Positions 22,462-34,200 of a DNA stretch of 64,000 nucleotides are shown here, one piece after another (position 1 is the first letter of the stretch; each line of letters begins with the position of its first letter). Below the pieces are notes generated by a model, which saw only the letters and a program-made list of their open reading frames with translations, made no database searches and had not been told where the DNA came from. The position numbers and the translations under genes were made by a program. Source of the DNA: Notospermus geniculatus (lineage: Eukaryota; Nemertea; Pilidiophora; Heteronemertea; Lineidae); contig NMRB01000053.1 of NCBI GenBank assembly GCA_002633025.1, positions 526,656-590,655 on the forward strand, written 5' to 3'.

Positions 22462-23477
22462 TATACCTTTACCATTTTTGAGGGAGCTGGGCCAATGCAT
22501 TGATGATACCATTTTGTAGCCTAGCATCTATTATGGTGCCCTGTCATGTTTGTGCCCAACACCTGGTAGTGTAGACACTACCCTTCTGATCGCACGGACG
22601 AAGGAACGAGCTAACCACCATATCGATATCGGCTAACACCTTTTCTGTTGTTGCGACAACACAATATCAGAGGGCCCATGGCGTGAAAGAGTGTTATACT
22701 TACACCTATCTCTTGGAACCGAGACATCTGCTTCTGCTACATGTATGGATTACTGTCAGGCCTTGTCAAAAACAGAGGCAACGTCTCTGTCCTCAAGGAG
22801 AACCCCAGGTCCTAATTGGTGGCAGAAACTGAATGCAACTTCATCTTGTTGTGTACATGTTATGTCTATTGACCACACTTATCCGATGGTGGGTTCTTTG
22901 AATAAAGCCAGTAAATGATTTATTTATTCTTCTCTTGAAGTGCATGGTGGACAATATTGTAATGTACAAACTGAGGTAAAAGCATTTTGTTACTGGAATT
23001 TTTCATATCAGCTGCCTTCAACACCGCATTTGCCAACGGTATTTGAGATGAAATGAAATCTAAGACAATGACAAGTGTCGACAAGAACATAACCAGGGGA
23101 TCCAATCTGACAACTTTAACTAGATGTTACGCAGAGAGACGTACCACATCCCATATTGTCTATCAAAAACAAGAAAGCCATCGGGAAATATACATTTATT
23201 CGTGACTTTGAGTGTCAAATCATCATTAGTTTGCACGCAGATCAAACACATCGCCTAGAGCGAGTCTGTCATGCAGACATTTTAGTGATGATTGTATTCA
23301 AACCTATTCCGTTGTTGCTTTGGTCTGTCTCCGTTCTATCACAGCTCGAAAGTTCTTGGAGGAAATTTCATTGCTTGTTTGTGAGTGACTTACAATGCAT
23401 TATCTGTTGTGGATGAAGATAGAAAAAATGGTGGACTTTGTTATCAAAAAAGGTGTGATAAAATAATCATGCGAAGC
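22462..23477. other. Spacer without recognised gene
   Basis: I see no gene. Short open frames only. Confidence 0.4.
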
Positions 23478-23806
23478 TGCGACGAGATGACGCTGATGCT
23501 GTAAGCGACAGCAGCATATCTCCACACCATTCCTTGACAACAATTAACAATCAATATCTCTTATATTTACATTTCTGTTATGAATAAATGAATATCATGA
23601 AGTACAAAGGATTCGACCACGTGGTGTCACAGCATCACATTCGTAGAACTTGCCCCACCAAAAGTGTCCTGGTAGCCGCAAGTCTGAGTTCGCGTTATTG
23701 TGTTAATGAATTGCAGTACCATTCACTTGGCGATATATCAAATGATGGTTTTTCACGTTTGGTGTCAGTCCATGGACTGCTTAAGAGGACATTGACCCGC
23801 CAGACA

Positions 23807-24071
23807 CACTGTTAGAAATTTTTGTAATATTTTTACAGAAATCGCCTGCAGCAGAGTTTCAGGAACTTCTGTAAATTTACATATGGTGTGATTTATGTGT
23901 TCCTGTATTAGTTGGACTCAATTGGACTGTCCAGAACGATGCTTTCTGAGAACGTATGAAAATATAATTTGGTCAGCCTCCAGTCAAGTCTCTGTTAACA
24001 TTTATTTGAGTCTGTAATTTTACAGATCACGTCCTGAAACTCTGCTGCAGGAATTTTCTGTAAAATCCTCT
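23807..24071. mobile_element. CACTGTTAGAAAT-type MITE cut by the gap
   Basis: Begins CACTGTTAGAAATTTTTG and shares long segments with the intact copy at 54418-54740, including GAAAATATAATTTGGTCAGC and the paired GCTGCAG/CTGCAGC parts. It runs into the N gap just before its expected right end. Confidence 0.75.
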
Positions 24072-24206
24072 NNNNNNNNNNNNNNNNNNNNNNNNNNNNN
24101 NNNNNNNNNNNNNNNNNNNNNNNNNNNNNNNNNNNNNNNNNNNNNNNNNNNNNNNNNNNNNNNNNNNNNNNNNNNNNNNNNNNNNNNNNNNNNNNNNNNN
24201 NNNNNN
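24072..24206. other. Assembly gap (135 N)
   Basis: Run of undetermined bases. The repeated flanks described above suggest that the gap bridges two versions of the same locus. Confidence 0.99.
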
Positions 24207-24300
24207 GAGGGTTTAGGGGTTATGTCTAGTAGTTTATACATTTCATAGGTCGTAGGTTCGAATCCCGCCGTAGGCCCTGAAATTTGGGAGAGTTTTTCTT
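24207..24300 (+). mobile_element. tRNA-derived SINE fragment
   Basis: Contains GGTTCGAATCCCGCC, a near-perfect tRNA B box (T-loop) for RNA polymerase III, preceded by degenerate tRNA-like sequence. The A-box side is weak or lost in the gap. No cloverleaf folds well, so this looks like a SINE head, not a tRNA gene. Confidence 0.5.
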
Positions 24301-24860
24301 TCATATGTACCTGTTATTAGTACTTGTAACTACCGCATAACGGTCTCTTGGCGCATAATTTTTAATTTTTGTGTAGCCTGAATGACGAGATGTCGTTGTT
24401 TCAATGATAAGATGTCTCTTTTCCGAGGATGACAAGTTAAAAACTTGTCAATTGACAAGATAGACCCTGTCAATTTAAGCATATTCTTAGAACGAGTTCC
24501 AGCTTGTCAGTACGACGAGAATTTTTTAAGAGTGTGCGACGAGATGACGCTGATGCTGTAAGCGACAGCAGCATATCTCCTCACCATTCCTTGACAACAA
24601 TTAACAATCAATATCTCTTATATTTACATTTCTGTTATGAATAAATGAATATCATGAAGTACAAAGGATTCGACCACGTGGTGTCACAGCATCACATTCG
24701 TAGAACTTGCCCTACCAAAAGTGTCCTGGTAGCCGCAAGTCTGAGTTCGCGTTATTGTGTTAATGAATTGCAGTACCATTCACTTGGCGATATATCAAAT
24801 GATGGTTTTTCACGTTTGGTGTCAGTCCATGGACTGCTTAAGAGGACATTGACCCGCCAG

Positions 24861-27800
24861 GCTGGGATCTAAACGACTATTGACTCTATACAAATAACTT
24901 GTGTGTGACGGTGTAATGTCTGTGTGGTCCACCAGTCCTAGTTTTAGGTAGTGGATGTATTACACTGCGGAACAAGTAAGGATTTCTTCAAAGATTTGGA
25001 ATTAATGGTGAGTATTGATACCTACACCATTCTCAAATTGGCCTTGATTAGGCACAGCCTCGGGTCACGTACTGGCCCTATACACATCAGAAGATGCTGA
25101 GCGATTTCACACAACTTTAAATCCTTCATCACCCATATTCCCACGTGTTAAAAATCTTCTTCACCACATTGCTTTACACTGTCTTAAAATCACGCCATAA
25201 TGTTTGCTGTTTTACTCATAGCCATCAATTTCTGATTTGTCTTGCTATAAAAGCCCGAAAACAAATATTGGCGGTGTACTCAATCTTCCGTGCTTTTTGT
25301 TCGCTTGGACCATATCGATCACAGGTTTGTGAGGCAGAGCCAAGCAGATTTATAAAATTAAGAATGAAATCTGTGCATGGTCATGGAACGGCGTGCTTTT
25401 ACAGTGATTATCATCACAAAAATTGAAAATCAGAGGTTTTCCTGCCATACTTTGCTGGAAAAATAGGTCCTCAATCGGTAGAAAATCCATTAACAACAAC
25501 ATGAACACTTAGCCGGGCCCAAACAACATCCAACAGCTGACTGTAGACCAATGAATTCTCAGCACTGTAAAGTTTTTGCGTCGTTCCTTTTGTGGGAACC
25601 TTTACTGGTGGCGGAGATAGAAGTGCGAACACCTTCCATCATCAGGCAATGCTTAAAAACGTTAATGAATTACCAAAAGCACTGAAATCCTTATTGAAGA
25701 ACTATACTGTAGATACGAATGTTCGGCGTGGCGTTGTCAGTAATGGTAAAAGTCCGAATAACCGAAAGAGCTGCAAAGTATGAGGCAATGTCTGTTAAAA
25801 AAGAGAAAAACATTATGTGATATATCCTATCCATCAATGTAATAAAAGAAATAGCAATAATGAATGGCAACCATCGCTGTCATCATGACGAAAATGTCAA
25901 GACAGCCTTGTAGCTGTACACTACTTTTAATCTTGTGGTATCCCGACGCCCAGACCAGTAACAGTACCAAACGTCCCTACGTTCACATTGTTGAATTCAT
26001 GCTCCAATATACATTGCTTTTTCAATATATTTGAGTCGTCAGAGATTAAATATTGACATAACCATGCAGCGGGGAGACAATTTTATTTGTGTTACGACAT
26101 GTTGAAAAGTCATTCTTCAAAATTTGTGTTGAGGGAAACATGCGTTGTGTATTGTCTTCCAGTCATTGTTCTCGCTTTGTTGGGTGGTGATATTGCTTCT
26201 GTGACTTATCCCTTTCCTTTCCAATGAATGTAGCCGTTTGGCAACCAAAGACTGATCAGAGTTCATACGTCTGGGGACATGTCCCGCGGGTGATCTTGCT
26301 GAGATCTGTCACTATTCCGTCTCTCACATCATTTTGGCCGATAACATATAATATACACATCAATTTGCCAACAAACCAGCGGAGAGTGGCATATTTTGTT
26401 CTGCACCGTGAACCCGGTTTCTACGTTCAAATTATTTAAAAATACAAAGTGTGAAATATTCGAGTGGACAGCTCATACACACCGAGGCATATCAATGAAC
26501 TTCGTCAATGTTCTAACCTCTCTCCATAACGCAAATAGAATTCAATACATCGCCAAGTACCTATCAACGGTATACCTGATGGACATTTCAAGTTGATTTA
26601 GAGGCTGATCCCATAAAAATGTAAATTCTTTCTGGTGCCATTAATTGACAGAAGCAGCACTTGTGATGTTGAAGATAACTACAACATAGTGTTGATATGC
26701 CGACACTGTTGATAACATCTTGAAAATGAAATCTATCATACCGACATCCATCAAAACTAAGGATGTAGACATGTTGAAGGTGATAGCTAGAATGTTTGCT
26801 TACATGTGCAAACCACAACTGTTGTATTTGAACAGTGGGTTCTCCAGGGCCAATTGATAGCTTTCAATTAAACGAGCTGCTCTGTAATTCGAGATAAAAT
26901 CAACAGACGGTTCGTCGGGGGTCTGAAAATCGACATCTTGAAGCCGTCTTGATGGCTCGATGGAAAAATATTAAAATTCAACAGTTCATTTTGAATTGGT
27001 GTTGAATTTATTGCTATTGGTTGAAAAGTCATATATTGACGTTGACATTTGTTAACGAGCGATACCAGCCGAAATGAAGTCAGGTTCCCCGAGGATTTCA
27101 TTTGAAATCACAGTGTCAATTTCTATTTCTCTGAATTTGCACTTTCATTCTGCAGCAGATGGTGTGGATTAATCTTAGCCATTCCAGAAAATTTGGCAAG
27201 TATATCAAGTCCATTTTTGAATGTAGTTTATTTGCTCAAATTGTTTGGCGAATGTTCCCCCAATTGGTAAAACTCGGGCAAGTTCTCAAATTGCTTTGAG
27301 GAGAGCAAAGGATTTCGATGTAATTACTTGAAACAGAGTAGTAATAGACTCTCCTTTATTATAAAACATTATCGGCTGCTGTACCAGCATTCAATTACAT
27401 GAAAGTGATCAATAACGTTTTTATTGTTTAAGAGAAGCCGTACCACTCATGGGATATGACCCTGTTTAAAGTCAACTTTTCTTTTGTCCGATATACTTCG
27501 AACGACAGCCCGAGAGTAAAAAGTACTTTCTACGTCTGAACTTTGCATCTTGATGCTTTGTTTGAGAGGAGGAGGATGCCGGCATCCCGGGACACCAATG
27601 CATTTAGTTGAGAAGTAAGGAAGAAACGCCAGAAACAATCAATATCTTTCCAGCCACATCTGTTACCTTGGACACAAGACCAGAATTCCACACATCAAAT
27701 GGTCGAACGCTCAGATCATTAAGTGTCTTTACGAGACCCAAGGCATGAAGTAAGGTGTGAGCAGCACGTGCTTCGTAGCCAACTGTCCAGGACAGTCTCT

Positions 27801-28217
27801 TTTCTTATTAGAGATAAAGAGGAAGGGGCATAATCAAAGGCGTATTCTTAATGACCCGAGATCAAACAGCCTTTGTGAGTAGATTAATTAGGTCGTGATG
27901 GTCAACACGGTCAATGTTCAAGGACATGACTTTGGGGTGTCTGGAAACAACTCTGATGATGGCAATCTCCTAGTTGGATTACGACTGTTTGACGACTAGT
28001 ACACTTAATACTTAATTACTGGCAGAATCTTCCATGTTATTCTTGTTGTACTGTTCTTTCCTCCATGTTCCTTTGGAATACGTTGGGAACATACGGCTGC
28101 CAACAGACCCATATGGTCAAGAGGAGAAATTCGGCTATGTTCGTTTGACGGCGGTGAATAGGCAAGATGGGCTAACACCCTGTGCTAATTTCTCCACGTT
28201 TATTTTTATCATTTCAG
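24861..28217. other. Spacer upstream of the FN3 gene
   Basis: I see no supportable gene. 5' noncoding exons of the following gene should lie somewhere here, because its start codon sits in an exon preceded by an acceptor site, but I cannot place them. Confidence 0.4.
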
Positions 28218-28226
28218 TCCTAGGAG

Positions 28227-31200
28227 ATGATGTGGCGCTACTGTGGCATTATTCTTGTTTTATCATTCGCTGCAACCACAAACAGGGGTAAGTAGTTGCT
28301 TAATCAATTGTGATTACTCAAGATGGTGCAACTTCATGAAAAGGCAAAAAGTAAAAGGTTGCGTCTCCAATTATCAGCTCAGTAATATAACTGGTCACGA
28401 GACACCGGTACATCTTCTGCAGACGTAATGATATACTAAGTGTGACACCTAACCGTGTGATGCAGAGATGTTATCCTTAAGGATTTATCGTGGTGAGAAA
28501 AACGTTACAGACAAATAGTATACGGTCCATTATGGAGGCATAAAAGATACTCTATGTGGCCATATCTCTGGAGATGTTTTTGCAGGCATGTGCCATATCC
28601 ATCAAATGGTACTCTAATTATAATTAGCGGCTATAAAGAAGGGAATAATTAGCTCATAAAGGGAGGAAGGAACTCTATAAGTCAGTGTTGGCACAGGCGA
28701 GAATAACAATGCCTTTGGGTGTCATAGAGGATATGAGATGCTCCGTCCATAAATACCAGACATCATTTACCAAGGGGATCTTTGCAATTGTGTCGAGTGC
28801 CATGGCGGTCAGAATTCGTCGTCGTAAGTTTTCCTACCATGGCTAACTCATTGCTTACTCAAGTCTGGTGAAAATGGCACCAATGAGACATCGTGTATTA
28901 TCTTAGCAAGTAAATTAAATGCCAAAATAAATGGTGAGAACTAAATGTCCCTCCGCAACCTTTTCCTTTCAATGCAAGAAACTTTGAAAAGATATCCACA
29001 CTTGAATTGCGGAAACAACTGGCATGACTGGATACATTCAAGTATAAACAACAGAAACTATACCAAATCGCATCTGTACGAAGCGAGATCGCAATTTGAG
29101 CAATGGGAAAGTAGATATTATACTTGATCAAACCCATCGGCTTTGAAGGCATCGTGCACGTTAGAACTGAATCTTTTGGCTTTCCAAGCGTCTTCCACGA
29201 TCAGCTAATTAGTTGGAAATGGTTATAGTTGTAATGAAGGTTACAGTGCGCGACAAAATTGTCATCTGAGCTCATCCTAAGCTCCAACGGTAATGACTTA
29301 CAACACGCCAAGCTACAATCAAGTAAAAGTGACATCTATAAGCTGCCCCCAGGGGTACGAAGCGTATAGCCCATGATATCGTGCCGCTTAATATTTTAGA
29401 GGAAACTTGAATCCAGGAAGTACGTACATTAGCACCCAAATCAAAAATATTTTGTCAGTGATTTGATTTTGGTTGACTTCGTCCGGAACCTTATTCGCAA
29501 AGCTTCTATAACTTGGGAATCATTTTACGAATGCGCAAAAGTTGCCCGCAATTAGGCAATAGTTGGGGCACTCGTAAAGGTACGAAAGCCTTCGTGAAAG
29601 TCCCTTTGACATCAAGTAATGTGTTAGCATGAGGAAAGAGAGCCAAGGTTTCAAACGTAGCTTTCAGAATCTCAGTGGATGTCTATGTGTACCAACTAGT
29701 GTTAATCATATGCAGGTAGGTACTGCAGCTGAGAGACGACGATGAGAGCCAATTTTGTTCATTCTAAAATTGTGAAACAAACACAATCGGTAATTAACCG
29801 AGCTTATCAAATTCAAACCGGAAAAAACGATGACGAAAACATCCAATTTCCAAAAGACTTAGTAGCGTCGACAGCCTTCAAGTGGCCAATATCAACATCG
29901 ATTGGATGAAATAAAGCTGCTGAAATCACGATATAAACCTTCTCCAATTTGCATGTATAGCCAAGGCCAATTCATACCACCCCATCGTTAAGCAGAAAGC
30001 AATACTGATGACTCCCCTAAGTCTTCGATGCAATCAACTTTGGATGAAACCCGCAATCAATCCGATTTTAGCGTTGTTGTCAGAAATGCATCGGTTGATG
30101 TCCATGATGTATGTCGATATACACTGTTGGACGTCTGATGTTGTGGGCGATGTCCAACAGCATCGGCCATGGGTGCCGTTCATCATCCCGGAGAATACTT
30201 TAAAGAGAGAAATTTCTTGCCTTCGACGTGAAGAGACTGATTATTCACCCTTTCAATATACGCCACCATTGTTGCTGTGCGCTTATCCGTTCTTCGTTCG
30301 ACGCGCAGCAAAGGTGTTCCATGAGCAATTACTGAATCTCACGAGTATTGAGAGCCAGTGATTAATCGTCAACCCATTGATAGACGTGACCTTTCATAGA
30401 CACACGCTTTGATAAGACGTCAAATGTGTCAACACAGATGACGCTTAAAGGAACGGTAGTAAACATCCATTTCGTCGCAAGATAAGATGGGTAAAAAGTA
30501 GGGGCCGACATGTTTTAAGTATGTTTTACTTTTGTTTTTGATTGATCGCCTTAATGCGTTTGACATTCAAGGAAAAACCTTCAGGAAAGTTCAAATTCAT
30601 CGACAGAATTCTCTCATAACAATTGCCATGATACCAGCTATTCCTGGTCACATTTATGCTCGTTTTTTATCAAAGGAACGTATGAATGCTGCTTGCCGTT
30701 GCTGATGAAGAAAATCGAACACCAAGAAGAAATAAAAAATCATCAACAGTGGGAAATATGGTTTATGACTGATTTCTACCTACTACCGGAAGTAGGCCTA
30801 CCTGTCGATGTCTTATGTACCCAAAGCAGCGGACATCATTCGTTCACACTCCTGACAACAAGGCCTTACCATTTTCAGATTTACCAAGTCCACCACGAAA
30901 CGTCCGCATCACCAAGTGTGAAGAGCGACGAGCGTATCTACAATGGAACCGCCCAAAGAAGCCAGGCCCCCTCCTGATGCTCTACAGAATACAGTATAGT
31001 ACGTTAACGAACCCTGGAGAATGGTACGATGCCCAGACAGTAGGTGGCACGAAGACGAATGCGTCAGTACCGGTAAGTCAACGATGTGCAGCTTTCCAGT
31101 TAAGATATTGCCGACAATGTCCAAACGATGAAAGAAATAAACCAACATTTCAAAATTATATCGCAGGAAGTTTAACTTTGTCCCGACTCTAGGTGGTACC

Positions 31201-34200
31201 AGAACATTGGATGAACTCATGACTGTTTATTTTTCATACCTGCTTTTTGTAAAATGTAGGGGTAAAGCCATGTACCTGATATGATAATCTGATTAATCAT
31301 GATTCTGAAATATGTATTTTTCAAACGCCAGTTTCTTCAAGGTACGTTGTTTTGCTTCTTCAGCTACCAGGAAATGCAGACGTACGTCTCCGTGTGTCCG
31401 CACATAACGCAGTTGGATGGAGTCAGCCAGGGGAGACGGAGTCGACATGTAGTGTCCCCCCGGTCAGACCTGATCGCAATCCAACAGACGTTGTCGGAAG
31501 GGGTACTATGGAAAGCAACATGGTCATATCTTGGGAGGTAAGTTGTTCTCCAAGGTTCTACAATAACAAAAAATACTAATGCGCTGCTCTCACGGCGACG
31601 GTGATCCCACAATAAATAGAACAGCCCAAGTGCTCTATTGTTATCATTCACTGACCTGGCTTTACAATAGGGCTTTCACAGTCAGTCATTTTAGGCACAT
31701 TTTCCCCACACAATACATGGAGGAGGTGACAAAAGATATTAGCTATTCCGACAGTTGTCCCATGGATGACTGCCTGCTGGTTTATCCCTTAAATTTCCAG
31801 CCCCTTTCAAGCTTCAAATGTTCCACTTGCTCAGCTGATTGAAAATGTGGTTTCAACGACAACCAAGGGACAAATAACGGTGTCATCAAATATACAGAGA
31901 ATTTGAAGGCACTGCCAGCGGGATGATTTAGCCATGGTGAAGGTCAGAGTAGCTGGCCCATGGGAGTCCTTCGTCCTGCTGATATGGTATATGAACCTTG
32001 TACTTCGTTCTGAACCGCTCTGCCGTTTGCCCTGTGAGGCAAAGGGTTGGGTCGTCTGACTTCTAGGGGGATATTTATTGTTCAAACGGCGTCGGCTATA
32101 TGCTCTAACGTTTATAGGTCAGAGGGGATGATTTTGGGCTACTGGCTACATTAATCTTGAGATATCTTGAACTGTGAAGTTGGAAACTATCTTTTCTGAA
32201 AATAGTACGGCTTGCGTTCTAGCTCTACGAGCGAGCGTTATAAAGGTCGAACAAATTGCAGATATGAGGGCACAGGAAACATAGAAGCCCACAGACAGGA
32301 TTGGCCTTTGATGAGTAAGTAAGCCAAATGAGAAAGGACTTAGTGTCAGATCTACAGTCAGACTAATTCTCAAATGGCATAGACAAAAACGACGTCATTT
32401 AATTCCCTTGTCAATAATGTCAGTTATAAAGGCTCATCATCACAATCATTGGTAATTCCACGGGACAAGAAAGCCATGGTGGTTTTCGGCGAGACGAAGT
32501 ATTGGCGTGCAAAATATCATTTGATAATGACAAATCCCGGACGTCACGACAAATGAAGCAGATAAGGTATTGCCGATTCGAGGCCCAACAAGTATGTTCT
32601 AACTTATAATCCCCTGTGTTCCTCGTGAGATAGAGCTTATGTGACGTATTGACTCATATACTGCAATAACAGTATTAGCAAGCTAGATGCAAGTTGTCAC
32701 TGAAAAATAGGTACCTTATATAGTCATTGGGTGAGCTGAAATTGAATTACTTTGCTTAGTCTGAATATGAAGTCTCCAATGGGAGGGGTAAAATGAGTGT
32801 ACTATTGTCATTATAATGCATATTTGCATTACATGACTGTACTTTTAAACCTAGTAATCACAGTTTCCTGCAGCTATAGTTGGAGTCTGGATTTCAATAC
32901 AGGCTTTCAACCTTTCTTACAGTCCATGCCTCCTGTGGATCACAACGGCCCAGGATTCAAATACGTTGTAAAATGGCGTCGGCATTCCAATCAGGAAAAA
33001 GAAAAATGGCAGACTGCTGATGTTCTCTATCCATTGAACAGTTACATAGTAAATGGCTTAAGGACTTACACCAAGTATGATATCATCGTACAGGCACATA
33101 ATGCCATTGGACCTGCCGTCACCGTTCCGGATAAACACATCGGGTTCTCGGGCGAAGGAGGTAAGAGGAGTATTCAATGTTTTAGTTTTTAGAGCCTGGG
33201 AGCAGGTAATATCAATATCGTTTGCGATATACTTAGAATAACTTCAAAAAATCGTTTCAAAAAGATTGATTGATGCACGAAATGTTAGTCGGTAAGCGTT
33301 GAAATCAAGAGCTACCACGGCCTCCAGAGTAGGAAAAACGTTTTGTCAACGAAAGACGAGAGCAAAAATGCTATGATTTGATTACAATGTATCTAAATCA
33401 TTTGCTATGGTTTAGCCACGAATGAAAAATTATCCAGCGACGGCTTTCTCCAGCAATCTCTGGTAATGACAGATGAGTACAGAGAATCCAAACGACCAAG
33501 AAACAATTGCAGCTCTGGGATGCTGCGGCAAACCGTTACAATCTTTCCTCATTACAATGTAAAGCAAGCGGACCTCAACAGCTTGTGCGAAGGGTAAACA
33601 CACACTGGTGTATTCCTTTACGATCACGATCGGCAACAGAACTCTCTTTGAGACTGTATAAGAGTTAATATTCATGGCAAATGGATCCCTTGGTATCTTT
33701 AATGGCCCAAGAAAATATCCTAGGTCCGCCGTACTTTGGCATCGTTCCGCCTGATCCAGCCTATCAAGGGCCTTGGATTGTATCTCCCCGATCTGCCTCT
33801 GCATGCGACACCTCCCTTGGGGAAACAGCAGTAAGCGCAACAAGCAGTTTCAAAGCAAACGACTTTGAATCGTTCGCTTAAGAAATTCCCTCGCATTATT
33901 TCCGATCTGTTGTCAACCAATGGAACAGCTATTGTCCAGGGAATATTTTGTGTCGTGCGTTGCATCTTGAAAGCAACAAACGATCAATGGTTGAGTTTAA
34001 CAAAAATTCTCCCCCGAGATATGCCTAAATTTTTCCCGGTTAATGTGATAAAAATATGGCACGAACAGTATCCTCACCTGAGTTCACGACATCATTTTCA
34101 AGTCAGAATACATGGACATTTATTGTCAACGCGATGGATACTCGCATCATGCCATAGCTACAGTCATATTGGGTATACATGTAGGCCTAATCATTCTGGC

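Larger units (their letters stand above)
23478..24860 (+). repeat. 326-base direct repeats flanking an N gap
   Basis: 23478-23803 and 24535-24860 are the same length and almost identical, with only a couple of substitutions. They enclose a transposon end, an N run (24072-24206) and a SINE-like piece. The likeliest explanation is two alleles of one locus placed on both sides of an assembly gap, with the inserted elements present in only one allele. A real duplication cannot be excluded. Confidence 0.75.

Noticed and set aside
24207-24300. Possible tRNA gene
   Set aside because: Only the B box is good. No matching acceptor stem, and the A box is poor or missing, so it is treated as a SINE fragment.
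24020-24304. Minus-strand frame ending with AGFEPTTYEM-like words
   Set aside because: This is the antisense reading of a tRNA-type B box in a SINE-like fragment, and it runs through Ns.
33430-33965. Overlapping minus-strand frames that might be retroelement remains
   Set aside because: No protease, reverse transcriptase or zinc-knuckle motif could be recognised in any frame.
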